Below are positions 6,101 through 14,063 of a DNA stretch of 19,332 nucleotides, piece after piece. Position numbers and translations under genes: made by a program. This DNA comes from Lachnospiraceae bacterium (lineage in GTDB: Bacteria > Bacillota_A > Clostridia > Lachnospirales > Lachnospiraceae). Under the pieces are notes generated by a model. That model was not told where the DNA came from. It saw only the letters and a program-made list of their open reading frames with translations, and ran no database searches. The stretch spans positions 1 through 19,332 of the forward strand of contig JAGBNT010000013.1 of NCBI GenBank assembly GCA_017634255.1. Direction: 5' to 3'. How positions within the stretch are numbered: the first letter of the stretch is position 1; the number at the start of each line of letters is the position of its first letter.

Positions 6101-7762
6101 AACAGCCGATTTTCCGATAAAATCCAGAAATTCCGGCAGTATATCCGCGATGACCGGCGAATCCTCTACCATCTCATCACTAATATGAGTAAGATTTTTA
6201 ATCCTGAAGGGTATGGGTCTTTCGGGATTGACAAATGTACTGTAGCGATCTGTTATTCTCCCGTTTTCCACCTTGACCGCGCCTATCTCTATGATCTTAT
6301 CCCTGTCGGCGGAAAATCCGGTGGTCTCTATATCGAAGACGACAAAGCTGCCGCTTAGCGGATGCTCCCTGCCAAGCTCGTCCTCCGGCATGGAGAGTAC
6401 GGCTTTTTTCAGATCATCCACTATATAGCCCTCTACCCCGTATATCATCTTAAATTCAGGGTCCGAAGGCAGGGAATGAGCCGCTATCGGAAAGGCCTGC
6501 ACATTTCCGTGATCCGTAATAGCCAATGCCTTCATTCCCCAGCCGCTTGCCCTCTTTATGATATCCGATACCGAGCTTACCCCGTCATATTCACTCATCT
6601 TAGAATGGCAGTGAAGCTCAACTCTTTTTACCGGTGCATTATCCCTGCGGTCTATGCTAAACTCAGGTATCTTCTTTATACCGTATATCTTTTGAATTGT
6701 GCTCTCTTTCTCGAAACGGTCTGCCATATACACGCCCTTAACCTTAATATAAAGCGTCGGCTTCCACTTTTCGAGATCCTTTCCGCCCACCAGCGAATAG
6801 AACTCATCACGATCCTCAGCATTTATAAAGACCTTAAGGCTAACGGAATCCGTCATATCCGTAAGATACAGCGTTATGATATACTTCGTTCCCTGGGCTA
6901 TCTCCTTTTCGCCGTACCAGAAGAGCCTCCCCTTTACACAGACGCTCTCCTCCATATCTCCTATCAGGGAGGATATGGGCTTTGCCTCGTCCTTTACATC
7001 CCTTCCATAGATTACATCCTCATCCTTGGAATTGATAAAGCCCCTGCTCTTTTTCTTTTCCTCCCCGTCCTGCTGCTCATTATCCTTTTTCCCCTTATCA
7101 GCCTCTCTTTCGGGAGTATCAGGAATCTCGACAGGCTCGGAAGTTCCAGAGCCTCCCTCCTGCCGAGGAACCGGCTTCTCATCATCTCTGCGGGCAAGCT
7201 GTATCAGGGTCTTCCGTAAGTTTTCCTCCTCCAGGGCGCGCTCAGGCTCTGCCGAGTGCTTCTCATAGCTGACTCTAATCAGTATCTTGAGGCCACAGCG
7301 GTTATTCAACACCTCCTCAAAAAAATCCACAAGGTTCTTCTCCTCCCTGTGGGCGATTATATTATCGGGAAGGCAGAGGGTTACGCTCCCTTCCTCAGAG
7401 GTATCTATTGCTGTATGTCTGTATATATTATAGGTCAGCGGGGATGCGCTTTTTAATTCCTCCTCCATGCTTTCAGAGTAAAGCTCCAGCAGCGTCTTTA
7501 CGTTATACTGCGATGAGAGCTCAAAGCGCACTATAAGCTTAACCCGGGTTTTATATCTTCCGAGCATCCTTTCTATGGAACTCTGGGTCCGCTTGATATC
7601 CCTGTCCGATATGATATTCGGGCTTTGCAGATAGACCTCGACCATCCTGTGGTCGCTGCTGCTCCTTATCCGGCTGACTCCGGTTTCTCCAAAGAGCGCA
7701 CCCGCCTCCCCCTCCAGCTTCAAAGCCGGAAAGACCTCATAAAAGGGCTTTGTCGAGTTCAT
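3125..7762 (-). CDS. polC: DNA polymerase III alpha subunit, PolC type
   Basis: This is the replicative DNA polymerase of low-GC Gram-positives, with built-in 3'-5' proofreading. The 1545 residues run in family order. An N-terminal region (1-190) is followed by a charged linker (about 190-240) and an OB fold (KGRLFWYGEKEIAQGT, about 275-350). The PHP domain then begins with ELHCHSKMSEYDG (about 382) and has ITDHGN. The DnaQ-like exonuclease is inserted in it: FDIETTG about 476, HNASFD about 555, HRAVDDAEAT about 613. A zinc-binding knuckle with CPSC and CPRC pairs (about 959-995) precedes the polymerase core with PDIDLNFSG (about 1018), a catalytic Asp motif, and QHPGGIVVLP. The C-terminal part has helix-hairpin-helix character. 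The start is ATG 7762, inside ispG by 26 bases, with AGGAG 9 bases upstream, so the two genes are co-translated. The length is slightly above usual because of the linker. Confidence 0.98.
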   Translation of the reverse strand: MNSTKPFYEVFPALKLEGEAGALFGETGVSRIRSSSDHRMVEVYLQSPNIISDRDIKRTQSSIERMLGRYKTRVKLIVRFELSSQYNVKTLLELYSESMEEELKSASPLTYNIYRHTAIDTSEEGSVTLCLPDNIIAHREEKNLVDFFEEVLNNRCGLKILIRVSYEKHSAEPERALEEENLRKTLIQLARRDDEKPVPRQEGGSGTSEPVEIPDTPEREADKGKKDNEQQDGEEKKKSRGFINSKDEDVIYGRDVKDEAKPISSLIGDMEESVCVKGRLFWYGEKEIAQGTKYIITLYLTDMTDSVSLKVFINAEDRDEFYSLVGGKDLEKWKPTLYIKVKGVYMADRFEKESTIQKIYGIKKIPEFSIDRRDNAPVKRVELHCHSKMSEYDGVSSVSDIIKRASGWGMKALAITDHGNVQAFPIAAHSLPSDPEFKMIYGVEGYIVDDLKKAVLSMPEDELGREHPLSGSFVVFDIETTGFSADRDKIIEIGAVKVENGRITDRYSTFVNPERPIPFRIKNLTHISDEMVEDSPVIADILPEFLDFIGKSAVVAHNASFDTGFIRKNAKDMGYGFNPIILDTVSLSRIVLPDLKNYKLDTVAEALNVSLENHHRAVDDAEATAECFIRLCELLNAKKVKSIEGLMTMDTMPPKMIKKLPTHHIILLAKNEIGRINLYKLVSMSYINYFARRPRIPKSELMKYREGLIVGSACSAGELFSEILRGSSEEELVRIASFYDYLEIQPLGNNGYLTRNENSYTEEELKNFNRRIIEIGDRLGKPVCATGDVHFLEPKDAIYRRIIMTGREYEDADEQGPLYLHTTEEMLEEFKYLGEEKAKEVVITNTNLIASMIDRISPVRPDKCPPVIENSDKILRDICYSKAHEIYGETLPRQVEERTEKELNSIIQNGYAVLYVIAQKLVWKSNEDNYLVGSRGSVGSSFVAYLAGITEVNSLSSHYICPSCHYYDFDSDEVKEYSLKGMCGADMPDKNCPRCGKPLVKDGFDIPFETFLGFKGDKEPDIDLNFSGDYQSKAHKYTEVIFGAGQTYRAGTVGTLADKTALGYVNNFYDTHQDDIISGKHNDDPEAIMKGSELLGRSDAIIYGHYGASERRSEKMRLANGCVGIARTTGQHPGGIVVLPHGEEIYTFTPVQRPANDMKVNIITTQFEYHSIDHNLLKLDILGHDDPTMIRFLQDATGVRLEDIKFDDPVVMRLFTSPEPLGIKSEDIRGVKTGTLGIPEYGTSFVIQMLVDTKPQCFSDLIRISGLSHGTDVWTGNAQELVNNMNKTLSDCICCRDDIMIYLIAKGMDPALSFSTMESVRKGKGLKPEMKEAMVESGVPDWYIDSCLKIKYMFPKAHAAAYVMMAWRVAWFKINRPLAYYSGFFSIRAGIIDYATMCTGADTLTETLDKLLDKEKQLKKERKKLSATEKDQVRDMRLIEEMYARGFEFAPIDLKIVNAKYFQQVDDKRIMPSLKTVEGMGESQADALVNAIRNTIGEGDFISVEDFKTRTGCSDNQAQKLKSLGLLGDIPDSAQMSIFDFLGGE

Positions 7763-8792
7763 TTTTCAGCGCTCCTAAAAGTTCGTTCTCAGGCAGTTTT
7801 TTAAGGATCTCTCCCTTTTTAAAGATCAGACCCTCTCCGTCACCTCCTGCAATGCCGAAATCCGCTTCCCTTGCCTCTCCCGGACCGTTGACCGCACAGC
7901 CCATTACAGCAACCTTTATATCGGCATCATAGTCTGCCACCAGCTTTTCAACCTCTCCTGCCAGCTTTATAATATCAATCTTCGTGCGCCCGCAGGTAGG
8001 GCAGCTTACGATCTCCACTCCGCCGCGTCTAAGCCCGAGGCTTTTAAGCAGCAGCCTGGCACTCCTTATCTCCTCGAGCGGATCTCCGGTAAGTGAAACC
8101 CTTATTGTATCTCCGATGCCCTCATAGAGGATGATGCCGATACCCGCTCCCGACTTAATATTTCCCGAAAAAACGGTGCCTGCCTCGGTTATGCCCACAT
8201 GGAGGGGATAATTTGAAGACTTCGCCATAAGCTCGTAGGAATGTACGCACATCAAAACGTCAGAGGATTTTATGCTTATTACTATATTGTAATACCCCTC
8301 ATCCTCTATCATCCGAACCTTATCCAGTGCGCTCTCCACGAGCCCCTCAGCGCTGACTCCTCTATATTTGGCGATTATCTCCTTTTCCAGAGACCCGGAA
8401 TTGACACCGACTCTTATAGGAATATCCTTTTCCTTAGCAGCCCTGACCACTGCCGCAAGCTTGTCCCTGCCTCCAATATTTCCGGGATTTATCCTGATCT
8501 TATCTGCCCCGTTTTCGATGGCGGCTATAGCCATTTTGTAGTCAAAATGTATATCCGCCACCAGCGGGATATGTATCCTCTTCTTTATTTCCGACAAAGC
8601 CCTTGCCGCTGATATGTTCGGAACCGTGCACCTTATTATCTCGCAGCCCGCAGCCTCTAGCTCCAGTATCTGCTGCACAGTTGCCTCCACATCTGCAGTA
8701 TCCGTATTTGTCATTGACTGTATGAGTATCGGCTCTCCGCCGCCGATAAAACGATCCCCGATACGCACCTTTTTAGTATTGTCTCTATACAT
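7737..8792 (-). CDS. ispG: 4-hydroxy-3-methylbut-2-enyl diphosphate synthase (flavodoxin type)
   Basis: This enzyme converts 2-C-methyl-D-erythritol 2,4-cyclodiphosphate to HMBPP, the penultimate step of the MEP isoprenoid pathway, using a [4Fe-4S] cluster. It has 351 residues, the normal length of the bacterial two-domain form. The TIM-barrel part opens with GGGEPILIQSMTNTDT (about 18-33) and includes VADIHFDYKMA and KIRINPGNIG. The C-terminal cluster domain carries SCPTCGRT (Cys about 264 and 267) and MGCAVNGPGEA (Cys about 299, Glu about 306), the three cluster ligands plus the glutamate ligand. The start ATG 8792 has GAGG about 8 bases upstream and a strong promoter about 30 bases further. 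dxr of the same pathway lies about 5 kb upstream in the neighbouring operon. Confidence 0.97.
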   Translation of the reverse strand: MYRDNTKKVRIGDRFIGGGEPILIQSMTNTDTADVEATVQQILELEAAGCEIIRCTVPNISAARALSEIKKRIHIPLVADIHFDYKMAIAAIENGADKIRINPGNIGGRDKLAAVVRAAKEKDIPIRVGVNSGSLEKEIIAKYRGVSAEGLVESALDKVRMIEDEGYYNIVISIKSSDVLMCVHSYELMAKSSNYPLHVGITEAGTVFSGNIKSGAGIGIILYEGIGDTIRVSLTGDPLEEIRSARLLLKSLGLRRGGVEIVSCPTCGRTKIDIIKLAGEVEKLVADYDADIKVAVMGCAVNGPGEAREADFGIAGGDGEGLIFKKGEILKKLPENELLGALKNELDKALL

Positions 8793-8822
8793 AAACGCCT
8801 CGCTATATATTGAATAAGGATA

Positions 8823-8851
8823 ATTTTAATGCAGGCTATTTTGTATGTCAA
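8823..8851 (-). promoter_or_regulatory. Strong sigma-A-like promoter for ispG-polC
   Basis: On the minus strand, TTGACA (8851..8846) is followed by a 17-base spacer and TAAAAT (8828..8823). This is a perfect -35, a 5/6 -10 and ideal spacing. The predicted start site near 8816 gives a short leader of about 20-25 bases to ispG. It makes ispG-polC independent of the kinase/Ig-like pair upstream. Confidence 0.75.
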
Positions 8852-8871
8852 TCCGACGAAAAGGCGCTGAA

Positions 8872-10920
8872 TCAGCCGCTCAGCCACTCGCTTATAAACT
8901 CTATAAATCTCGCAAGAAAGCCCTTTTTCTCCTTCTCCTTAGGCTTCTCCTCCACGGTCTCTTCCTCATCTTCTAAACCTTCGTCGGTAAGGCGTACCTC
9001 ATCAGAACCCTTAAGAGCCGTGCTCACCGGTCTCGTCACCCTGCCGGGGCTGGCATTTAAGACAGGAGCCGTCCTCATTACCTTAAGCATATTTTCCGAG
9101 ATCAGATTTTGTTCTCCGTCCGCTTCAACCTTAACGCTGTTCGAGCTTATAATAAATTCGCACTTTTCACTGCTGGTTCTTCCAAGCTCGTCTGTCGCCA
9201 CGAGCTTAAGCACATATTTACCCGGCTCCTCGATGCTGCTGCCGTCGTATTCCTGTCCGTTTAAAAGCACATCATAGTCCACATGGGAATAATCGCTGAT
9301 CACAGATCCCGGATCTCCGTTAAATCCGAAGGATGAGAGTATCTTTTTATTGAACTCCTCAAGCGTCGCTATAACGGGAGCATTGGTATCTATCGTAAAA
9401 TGTCTTATGAGCCGCGCCGTATTTCCGTCGCTGTCGCCGGCTGCTATCTCTATTGTATAATAACCCTCCTCTGTAAATTCCGTCGTTCCGGTCCTAAGCT
9501 CCCTCTGCCAGACCGCCTCCCCGCTCTCATTCTTTCTTACCGCGATTATCCTGTAATCGGCTCTCGTATCTTCATCGTGAGAGATGCTTATACCGATACT
9601 TACGGGTGTTCCTGTATGCACCTCTCCCTCTTTGGTCCCGCTTAAATTTATTACCGGTGCCTCCGAGGCTTCCTTTTCCACGGCAAAGGTATACTCAGAC
9701 TCATTCCCTGCATTGTCGGTCAAGACCGCTTTAAAGGAATTATTCCCCCTTTTTAGCTCTGACAACTCCAGCGTGAACTCGGAAATAAGCGTATTCAGAT
9801 TCCTCCCATCGAAATCCCGGGAATAGACCTCCTCCTCCGTTTCTTTAACCCTTATACTTTTCATTCCCGAAAGCTCGTCGGTATATTCGAGCTTGATAAT
9901 GCATTTTTCAGGATCTGCATCCAGGGAATATTTGCTTAAAACCGGCGCTGCCGCATCCAAAACTATATTCTTATCTATAAGAGTTCCCTCTGAAAGATTT
10001 CCCGCCCTGTCCACGGCAAAGACCTCTACTGTATCTTCAAAGGGCGGCTCGAGTATAAGCGAATTGCCCTCCAGGGCACTTCCGTCGGAAAACCGGTAAA
10101 TATATTTTTCTATTCCCGATACGTTATCCACAGCCTCGCTCTTAAGTTCTATATTTCCCTGAAAAAATATTGTCCTGCTCCCGGCAGCCGCTCCTCCCTT
10201 CTCGGAAGATATCCTGACAGAGGGAGCTGCGGGAGCGGAATTGTCATATATAAACTGCTTAAAGGGCAAAGCCGCATAGCTAATCCTCCCCCAGCCGTCC
10301 TGGGTAAAAACGGATATCCCGTAGCTGCCCTCCTGAAAGCTTAAATAAGTATCCTCCTCAGTAACGGCATAGCGCTTGTTTCCGGTCGTGTCCGTGACCG
10401 AGATAAAGGTGTTTATACCCTGCTGCGGAGAAACCTTTATATAAGGCCTGCTTCCCGTAAGATAGACAAGTCCTTCCGCTTCATATTTTTTTTCATATCC
10501 CAGCTCCGCCATCGCCTGCATTTTCCCTGCATCTATGAAGCTTACGGAAAACTGACCGCCCTCTATCTCGCTCAGGTTTGCGTAAACCTCATCCAAAACA
10601 AGAAATTCAACAGACCCTGCCTCGCCCTCACTTAAGATAAATTCTCCTCCATAAACGGGATTTAATACTCCCGCCTCCCCGGAGGCTCCCGACAGCCTGC
10701 AGACAAATATCTCGTTCTCCTTTAAAATGCTCTCCGGCAGTTTAAACAGCACATCCGAAGAGGCACAGATATTTCCATCTGTAATCCTTAAGCTGTTTCC
10801 AAGCATATCATAAGCGCTGATAAAATCCGACGCACGTATGACCCTGCTGCTTAGAATTAAACAAATCGTGAATACAAACATAAAAAACTTGAGCTTAATT
10901 ACCTTTCCAAGGCTCTTCAT
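8872..10920 (-). CDS. Secreted multi-domain Ig-like repeat protein, function unknown
   Basis: The 682-residue protein has a signal peptide (basic MKSLGKVIKLK, hydrophobic FFMFVFTICLILSS, probable cleavage after VIRAS). Beta-rich modules follow. Linkers such as AVDNVSGIEKY, AVDRAGNLSEG, LTDNAGNESEY and ATDELGRTS are typical of bacterial Ig-like folds, and DNSAPAAPSV, LDAAAPVLSK and TNAPVIA mark domain starts. I count about four modules between residues 220 and 600. The end is a charged segment (EEETVEEKPKEKEKK) plus a possible amphipathic helix, GFLARFIEFISEWLSG. There is no LPXTG motif or lipobox, so it may be released or held by that helix. The ATG at 10920 overlaps the kinase stop (ATGA) with AAGGAGGA upstream, so it is coupled to the kinase. 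A role as ligand, scaffold or substrate of the kinase is inference. I do not recognise a named family. Confidence 0.85.
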   Translation of the reverse strand: MKSLGKVIKLKFFMFVFTICLILSSRVIRASDFISAYDMLGNSLRITDGNICASSDVLFKLPESILKENEIFVCRLSGASGEAGVLNPVYGGEFILSEGEAGSVEFLVLDEVYANLSEIEGGQFSVSFIDAGKMQAMAELGYEKKYEAEGLVYLTGSRPYIKVSPQQGINTFISVTDTTGNKRYAVTEEDTYLSFQEGSYGISVFTQDGWGRISYAALPFKQFIYDNSAPAAPSVRISSEKGGAAAGSRTIFFQGNIELKSEAVDNVSGIEKYIYRFSDGSALEGNSLILEPPFEDTVEVFAVDRAGNLSEGTLIDKNIVLDAAAPVLSKYSLDADPEKCIIKLEYTDELSGMKSIRVKETEEEVYSRDFDGRNLNTLISEFTLELSELKRGNNSFKAVLTDNAGNESEYTFAVEKEASEAPVINLSGTKEGEVHTGTPVSIGISISHDEDTRADYRIIAVRKNESGEAVWQRELRTGTTEFTEEGYYTIEIAAGDSDGNTARLIRHFTIDTNAPVIATLEEFNKKILSSFGFNGDPGSVISDYSHVDYDVLLNGQEYDGSSIEEPGKYVLKLVATDELGRTSSEKCEFIISSNSVKVEADGEQNLISENMLKVMRTAPVLNASPGRVTRPVSTALKGSDEVRLTDEGLEDEEETVEEKPKEKEKKGFLARFIEFISEWLSG

Positions 10921-12836
10921 AATTTATCCTCCTTAATCACTTTTTCTAGCCTTAAAAATTCCGGACTCTTGCTGATGCCCTCTACCTTTAACGCCTCCCT
11001 GTATAAGCTTATCACCTCCTCTCTTCCCGCCCTGCTTTTTATAAGGCAGCGCAAATGTCCGGTGTATATATCGCTTCCCTCGAAAGGGTAGAGCTCTTCG
11101 CTGTTTTCGTAGCACTTAAGGGCATTGTCGTAGTCATTAAGCTCCTCATACATCTTTGCCATATAAAAGAGCTTGAGCCTTACCTCGCCCTCGTTTTCGT
11201 AGGCGGATTCCTCCCTTAAAAACTGCCTCGTATAATCGATGGCATGGGAATAATACTCCTCTTTTTTATTTCCATACCTGCTGCCGAGCATCCTGTATAT
11301 TGTAGAGAGCATGCCAAGCTCCTTTAAAAGATATTCCTCGTCTTCATTAAATGTTCCGGTCATGGATAGGTTTAATGCCTCCTTCATCAGTTCTTCCGCC
11401 GCAAAAAGCGAATCCTCTGTGCGGGTATAGCTGTCGAGCTCATCTGAATAGGTCAGGAGCAGGGTCGCTATATTAATGTCGTTCTTAAGCCTTTTTTCTC
11501 CCGCCGGAAGCGAGGCGTTAAAGGTCCTGAAGCGCTCCAGACAGCCATATATACCCGCTATGTCGATGTTAAACGAGTTCATGATGCCCGACAGCTCATA
11601 TAGATACTGCGCTTCATTTATCACATCAAAATCGATACGGCTTAAATACTCTCCGGCTCTTGCATAGTCCCCGAGGTCATAAAAGGCGGTAAGGGCGCAC
11701 TCATAGTTGATCTCATGGGTCTCAATCAAAAACTCATTGTCTTTAAGCAGCGTATCTATGCGGTCCAGCCCCTCCCGGCTTAAATTCAGCTTTCTATAGA
11801 GCTTTAAAAGCTGCAAGTATGCCGTATCCCTCGAGGGATCGGTATCTACTATCGCCCTGGTATATTCCTGTTCCGCACGGGCATAGTCCCCGATAAAATA
11901 AGCCTCGTTTCCCGACTGGACACAGCGCATATACGCATCCGCCCCGCTGACGCTTTTGTTTAGAGACTGCGCCATCGTATGCCCGGTGTTGATACCGTAC
12001 GCTATCCCTCCCACCGTCAGGAGTACCATAATAGCCGCGCAGGACAGCAGCAAAAGGCGTATGCCCCTGTGTCTTAATCTTAAAAGGTCGCTCCTTAATT
12101 CCGCTGTATTCCGGTATCTGTTGGCGGACTTTTCCTGCGTGCATTTTTCTATTATCTTTTTTAAGTCTTTGGAGATCCTATTTCGATGCGCTTTATTATC
12201 AGCGCCATTGACACATGCCTTTAAGGTCATGCCCAGAGAATAAATATCCGAACGCTCATCCGTCCTGCCCCTGAACTGTTCAGGTGCCGCATATCCATAT
12301 GTTCCCAGAAGAGTTGTATCCTTTTTGCCGGTATAGACCCGCTTGGCTGTACCAAAATCTATAAGGCATATATGTCCGTCCGGTCTCACCATGATATTGG
12401 AGGGCTTCATATCCCTGTAGATAACCGGCGGCTTCATAGAATGAAGGCAGCTAAGCGCCGAACATATTTCGAGTCCTGTAAGAATGATCTGCTTCTCGCT
12501 TAGAGTGCGCTCTGAGAGCACCTGCTCCAAGGTTCTGCCCTCGATATATTCCATGACGAGGTTTACACAGCCGTCCTCCCTAAAGATGTCTACTATCCTT
12601 GGCAGCGCCGGATGCACCACCTTCCTTAAAACATTTGCCTCGGATATCACGCTTCCTGCAATATAGCTTTTCGAGCCGTCTCCGGTCTTTATTTTTTTTA
12701 TCGCCCGCCTCACATGCAGCCGGATATCTTCCGCCAGAAGCACCTCTGACATGCCCCCGCTTCCCAGACTTGAGACGATCCTGTATCTTCCGCCCGTAAT
12801 TATGGCAAACACCTCCGGACTAATCACCCGTATCAA
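10917..12836 (-). CDS. Transmembrane Ser/Thr protein kinase with TPR-like C-terminal half
   Basis: This is a Hanks-type kinase of about 639 residues. The kinase domain (about 17-250) has a glycine loop LGSGGMSEV (24-32), a catalytic lysine in AIKKIK (K47), a helix-C glutamate in SEANVL (E66) and a catalytic loop VIYRDMKPSN (138-147) with Tyr in place of the usual His before Arg-Asp. LIDFG (158-162), AAPEQ (183-187) and DERSDIYSLG complete it. A single membrane helix (about 259-282) follows the basic stretch RLRHRG, placing the kinase inside. The outer half carries repeated helix pairs such as GNEAYFIGDYARAEQEYTRA and MYEELNDYDNALKCYENS, which are TPR-like. PASTA repeats are absent, unlike PrkC/PknB. 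The start is unclear: TTG 12836 lacks a good ribosome site, and the best one (GGAGG, 12816..12812) points inside the frame. It has its own promoter and is coupled to the secreted Ig-like protein. Confidence 0.92.
   Translation of the reverse strand: MIRVISPEVFAIITGGRYRIVSSLGSGGMSEVLLAEDIRLHVRRAIKKIKTGDGSKSYIAGSVISEANVLRKVVHPALPRIVDIFREDGCVNLVMEYIEGRTLEQVLSERTLSEKQIILTGLEICSALSCLHSMKPPVIYRDMKPSNIMVRPDGHICLIDFGTAKRVYTGKKDTTLLGTYGYAAPEQFRGRTDERSDIYSLGMTLKACVNGADNKAHRNRISKDLKKIIEKCTQEKSANRYRNTAELRSDLLRLRHRGIRLLLLSCAAIMVLLTVGGIAYGINTGHTMAQSLNKSVSGADAYMRCVQSGNEAYFIGDYARAEQEYTRAIVDTDPSRDTAYLQLLKLYRKLNLSREGLDRIDTLLKDNEFLIETHEINYECALTAFYDLGDYARAGEYLSRIDFDVINEAQYLYELSGIMNSFNIDIAGIYGCLERFRTFNASLPAGEKRLKNDINIATLLLTYSDELDSYTRTEDSLFAAEELMKEALNLSMTGTFNEDEEYLLKELGMLSTIYRMLGSRYGNKKEEYYSHAIDYTRQFLREESAYENEGEVRLKLFYMAKMYEELNDYDNALKCYENSEELYPFEGSDIYTGHLRCLIKSRAGREEVISLYREALKVEGISKSPEFLRLEKVIKEDKL
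12812..12816 (-). promoter_or_regulatory. Ribosome site that questions the kinase start
   Basis: GGAGG (12816..12812) is the only strong Shine-Dalgarno match near the kinase 5' end. It lies 20 bases inside the TTG-initiated frame. The in-frame codons 8-11 bases after it are ATA (12803) and ATT (12800), just before TGGRYRIVSSLG. Initiation at a rare AUU/AUA codon would be unusual but would fit the spacing and the domain start. Confidence 0.3.
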
Positions 12837-12978
12837 TCCACGGTTATTTTCATTTACTTAAATTAAGGAATAACTTCGGAGAGCTCCGAAATTCTGACTA
12901 AAAAACCTGAAATTTTAAAATAAAATCTCAATGTAAGCGAAACAAATGAACGCGCTTACTTACTATGAATTAAATTGA
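12837..12978 (-). other. AT-rich leader of the kinase unit with two inverted repeats
   Basis: The rseP-kinase gap (12837-13016) holds no gene. Besides the promoter it contains TTCGGAG-AG-CTCCGAA (about 12879-12894) and GTAAGCG/CGCTTAC separated by 13 bases (about 12934-12960). On the minus strand the latter is followed by a T-rich stretch, so it might act as a weak terminator or attenuator ahead of the kinase. About 140 bases of untranslated leader is long for this region. Confidence 0.4.
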
Positions 12979-13007
12979 ATCTTATATCTGCGATAACAAT
13001 TTGTCAA
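12979..13007 (-). promoter_or_regulatory. Sigma-A-like promoter for the kinase/Ig-like pair
   Basis: On the minus strand, TTGACA (13007..13002) is followed after 17 bases by TAAGAT (12984..12979), or after 15 bases by TATAAG (12986..12981). The perfect -35 lies 10 bases after the rseP stop, so it would start a new transcript at the kinase gene. Confidence 0.55.
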
Positions 13008-13016
13008 CGTCAAATT

Positions 13017-14063
13017 TTACATCATAAATTTCCCTATATCGTTGAACATAACGAATACAGCAAGTATGAGGAGCACGCACATACCCGCAAAGTGGAATAT
13101 CCCCTCTACCCTGGTGCTGACCCTCTTACCTGTCACAGCTTCTATAATGCAAAATATGAGCCTTCCGCCGTCAAGGGCAGGAAACGGAAGCAGATTCATA
13201 ACCCCGAGGTTTGCCGAGAGGAGAACCGTAATATTTAGCATATTTATCCAGACATAGAAGGCACCCGAGGGCTTGGAAGCATCGTAAACATCATCCACTG
13301 CCTTCGCTATGCCCACAGGACCGCTTAAATCGTCCTTGGAAAATTTTCCCTTGAAGATGAGCCCGAGACTCTTCCAGGTGGCTTCTATCCAATAGCGCAC
13401 CTCGGTAAAGGAATACCTGATAACCTCAAAGGCATTGCCCTTAACATACTCAGCAGGTCCCCTGAAGCCCAAAAGATACCGCCCATCCTCCTCAGAATAT
13501 ATTGGAGTAATGTCAGTCTGTCTTAGCTGTCCGTCCCTCCTGTATACAACATTGACCTTCCTGCCGTCATTAAACATGTTGTACAGGCTTATATCCCTGT
13601 ATATATCGATATTTTTGTCATTGATGCGGACTATCTCGTCGCCTGAGCGCAGTCCCGCCTCCTCGGCAGGATATCCCTCCATCACATCAGCTATCGTAGG
13701 CGGGTCGTAGCCCATGCTGCCGATTATAAAGAGGGATAAAAAGAAAGCGAGTACAAAATTCATAAAGGGACCTGCGACCACAGTTGCCATTCTCGCCCAC
13801 ACGTTTGCTTTAAAGTAGGAGCGTTCGCCGTAGTCTATCCCCTCATCCCCTTCTCCCATTCCGTAAAAAAGGCACAGACCTCCTATTGGAAGGAGCTTCC
13901 AGGAGTAGGTGGTCTCCCCGCTTTTAAATGAAAACAGCGTAGGTCCTAGACCGACGTAAAACTCCTTGACCCCGATACCGCTCTTCTTGGCGATAATACA
14001 ATGCCCGCCCTCGTGCAATATGACTATTACGGATATGATTATTATAAAAAAGATTATACTCAT
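13017..14063 (-). CDS. rseP: Site-2 protease family membrane zinc metalloprotease
   Basis: This intramembrane protease cleaves membrane-anchored substrates such as anti-sigma factors (RseP/RasP/YluC family). The 348 residues fit the Gram-positive single-PDZ form. Helix 1 carries the zinc motif HEGGH (17-21). GPFMNFVLAFFLSLF (about 98-112) is the conserved GPxxN segment. A PDZ domain follows (about 120-190, with AEEAGLRSGDEIVRIND), and the second active-site motif FPALDGGRL (about 293-301) supplies the third zinc ligand Asp. Start ATG 14063 overlaps the dxr stop as ATGA, so translation is coupled. Position after dxr and cdsA is the standard clostridial order. The usual next gene, ispG, is displaced by the kinase pair. 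Its substrate here is unknown. Confidence 0.95.
   Translation of the reverse strand: MSIIFFIIIISVIVILHEGGHCIIAKKSGIGVKEFYVGLGPTLFSFKSGETTYSWKLLPIGGLCLFYGMGEGDEGIDYGERSYFKANVWARMATVVAGPFMNFVLAFFLSLFIIGSMGYDPPTIADVMEGYPAEEAGLRSGDEIVRINDKNIDIYRDISLYNMFNDGRKVNVVYRRDGQLRQTDITPIYSEEDGRYLLGFRGPAEYVKGNAFEVIRYSFTEVRYWIEATWKSLGLIFKGKFSKDDLSGPVGIAKAVDDVYDASKPSGAFYVWINMLNITVLLSANLGVMNLLPFPALDGGRLIFCIIEAVTGKRVSTRVEGIFHFAGMCVLLILAVFVMFNDIGKFMM

Noticed and set aside
6362..7219. Long plus-strand open frame of 285 codons
   Set aside because: It is antisense to polC, whose domains are clear in this stretch. The product is a codon-bias shadow.
8855..8890. Intrinsic terminator after the Ig-like gene
   Set aside because: A GCTGA/TCAGC palindrome followed by CTTTTCG exists, but the stem is only about five pairs with almost no loop, so the terminator is too weak to call.
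11794..12144. Minus-strand frame of 116 codons inside the kinase gene
   Set aside because: It is a shifted frame within the kinase TPR and membrane region. It has no start signal, and the main frame is intact.
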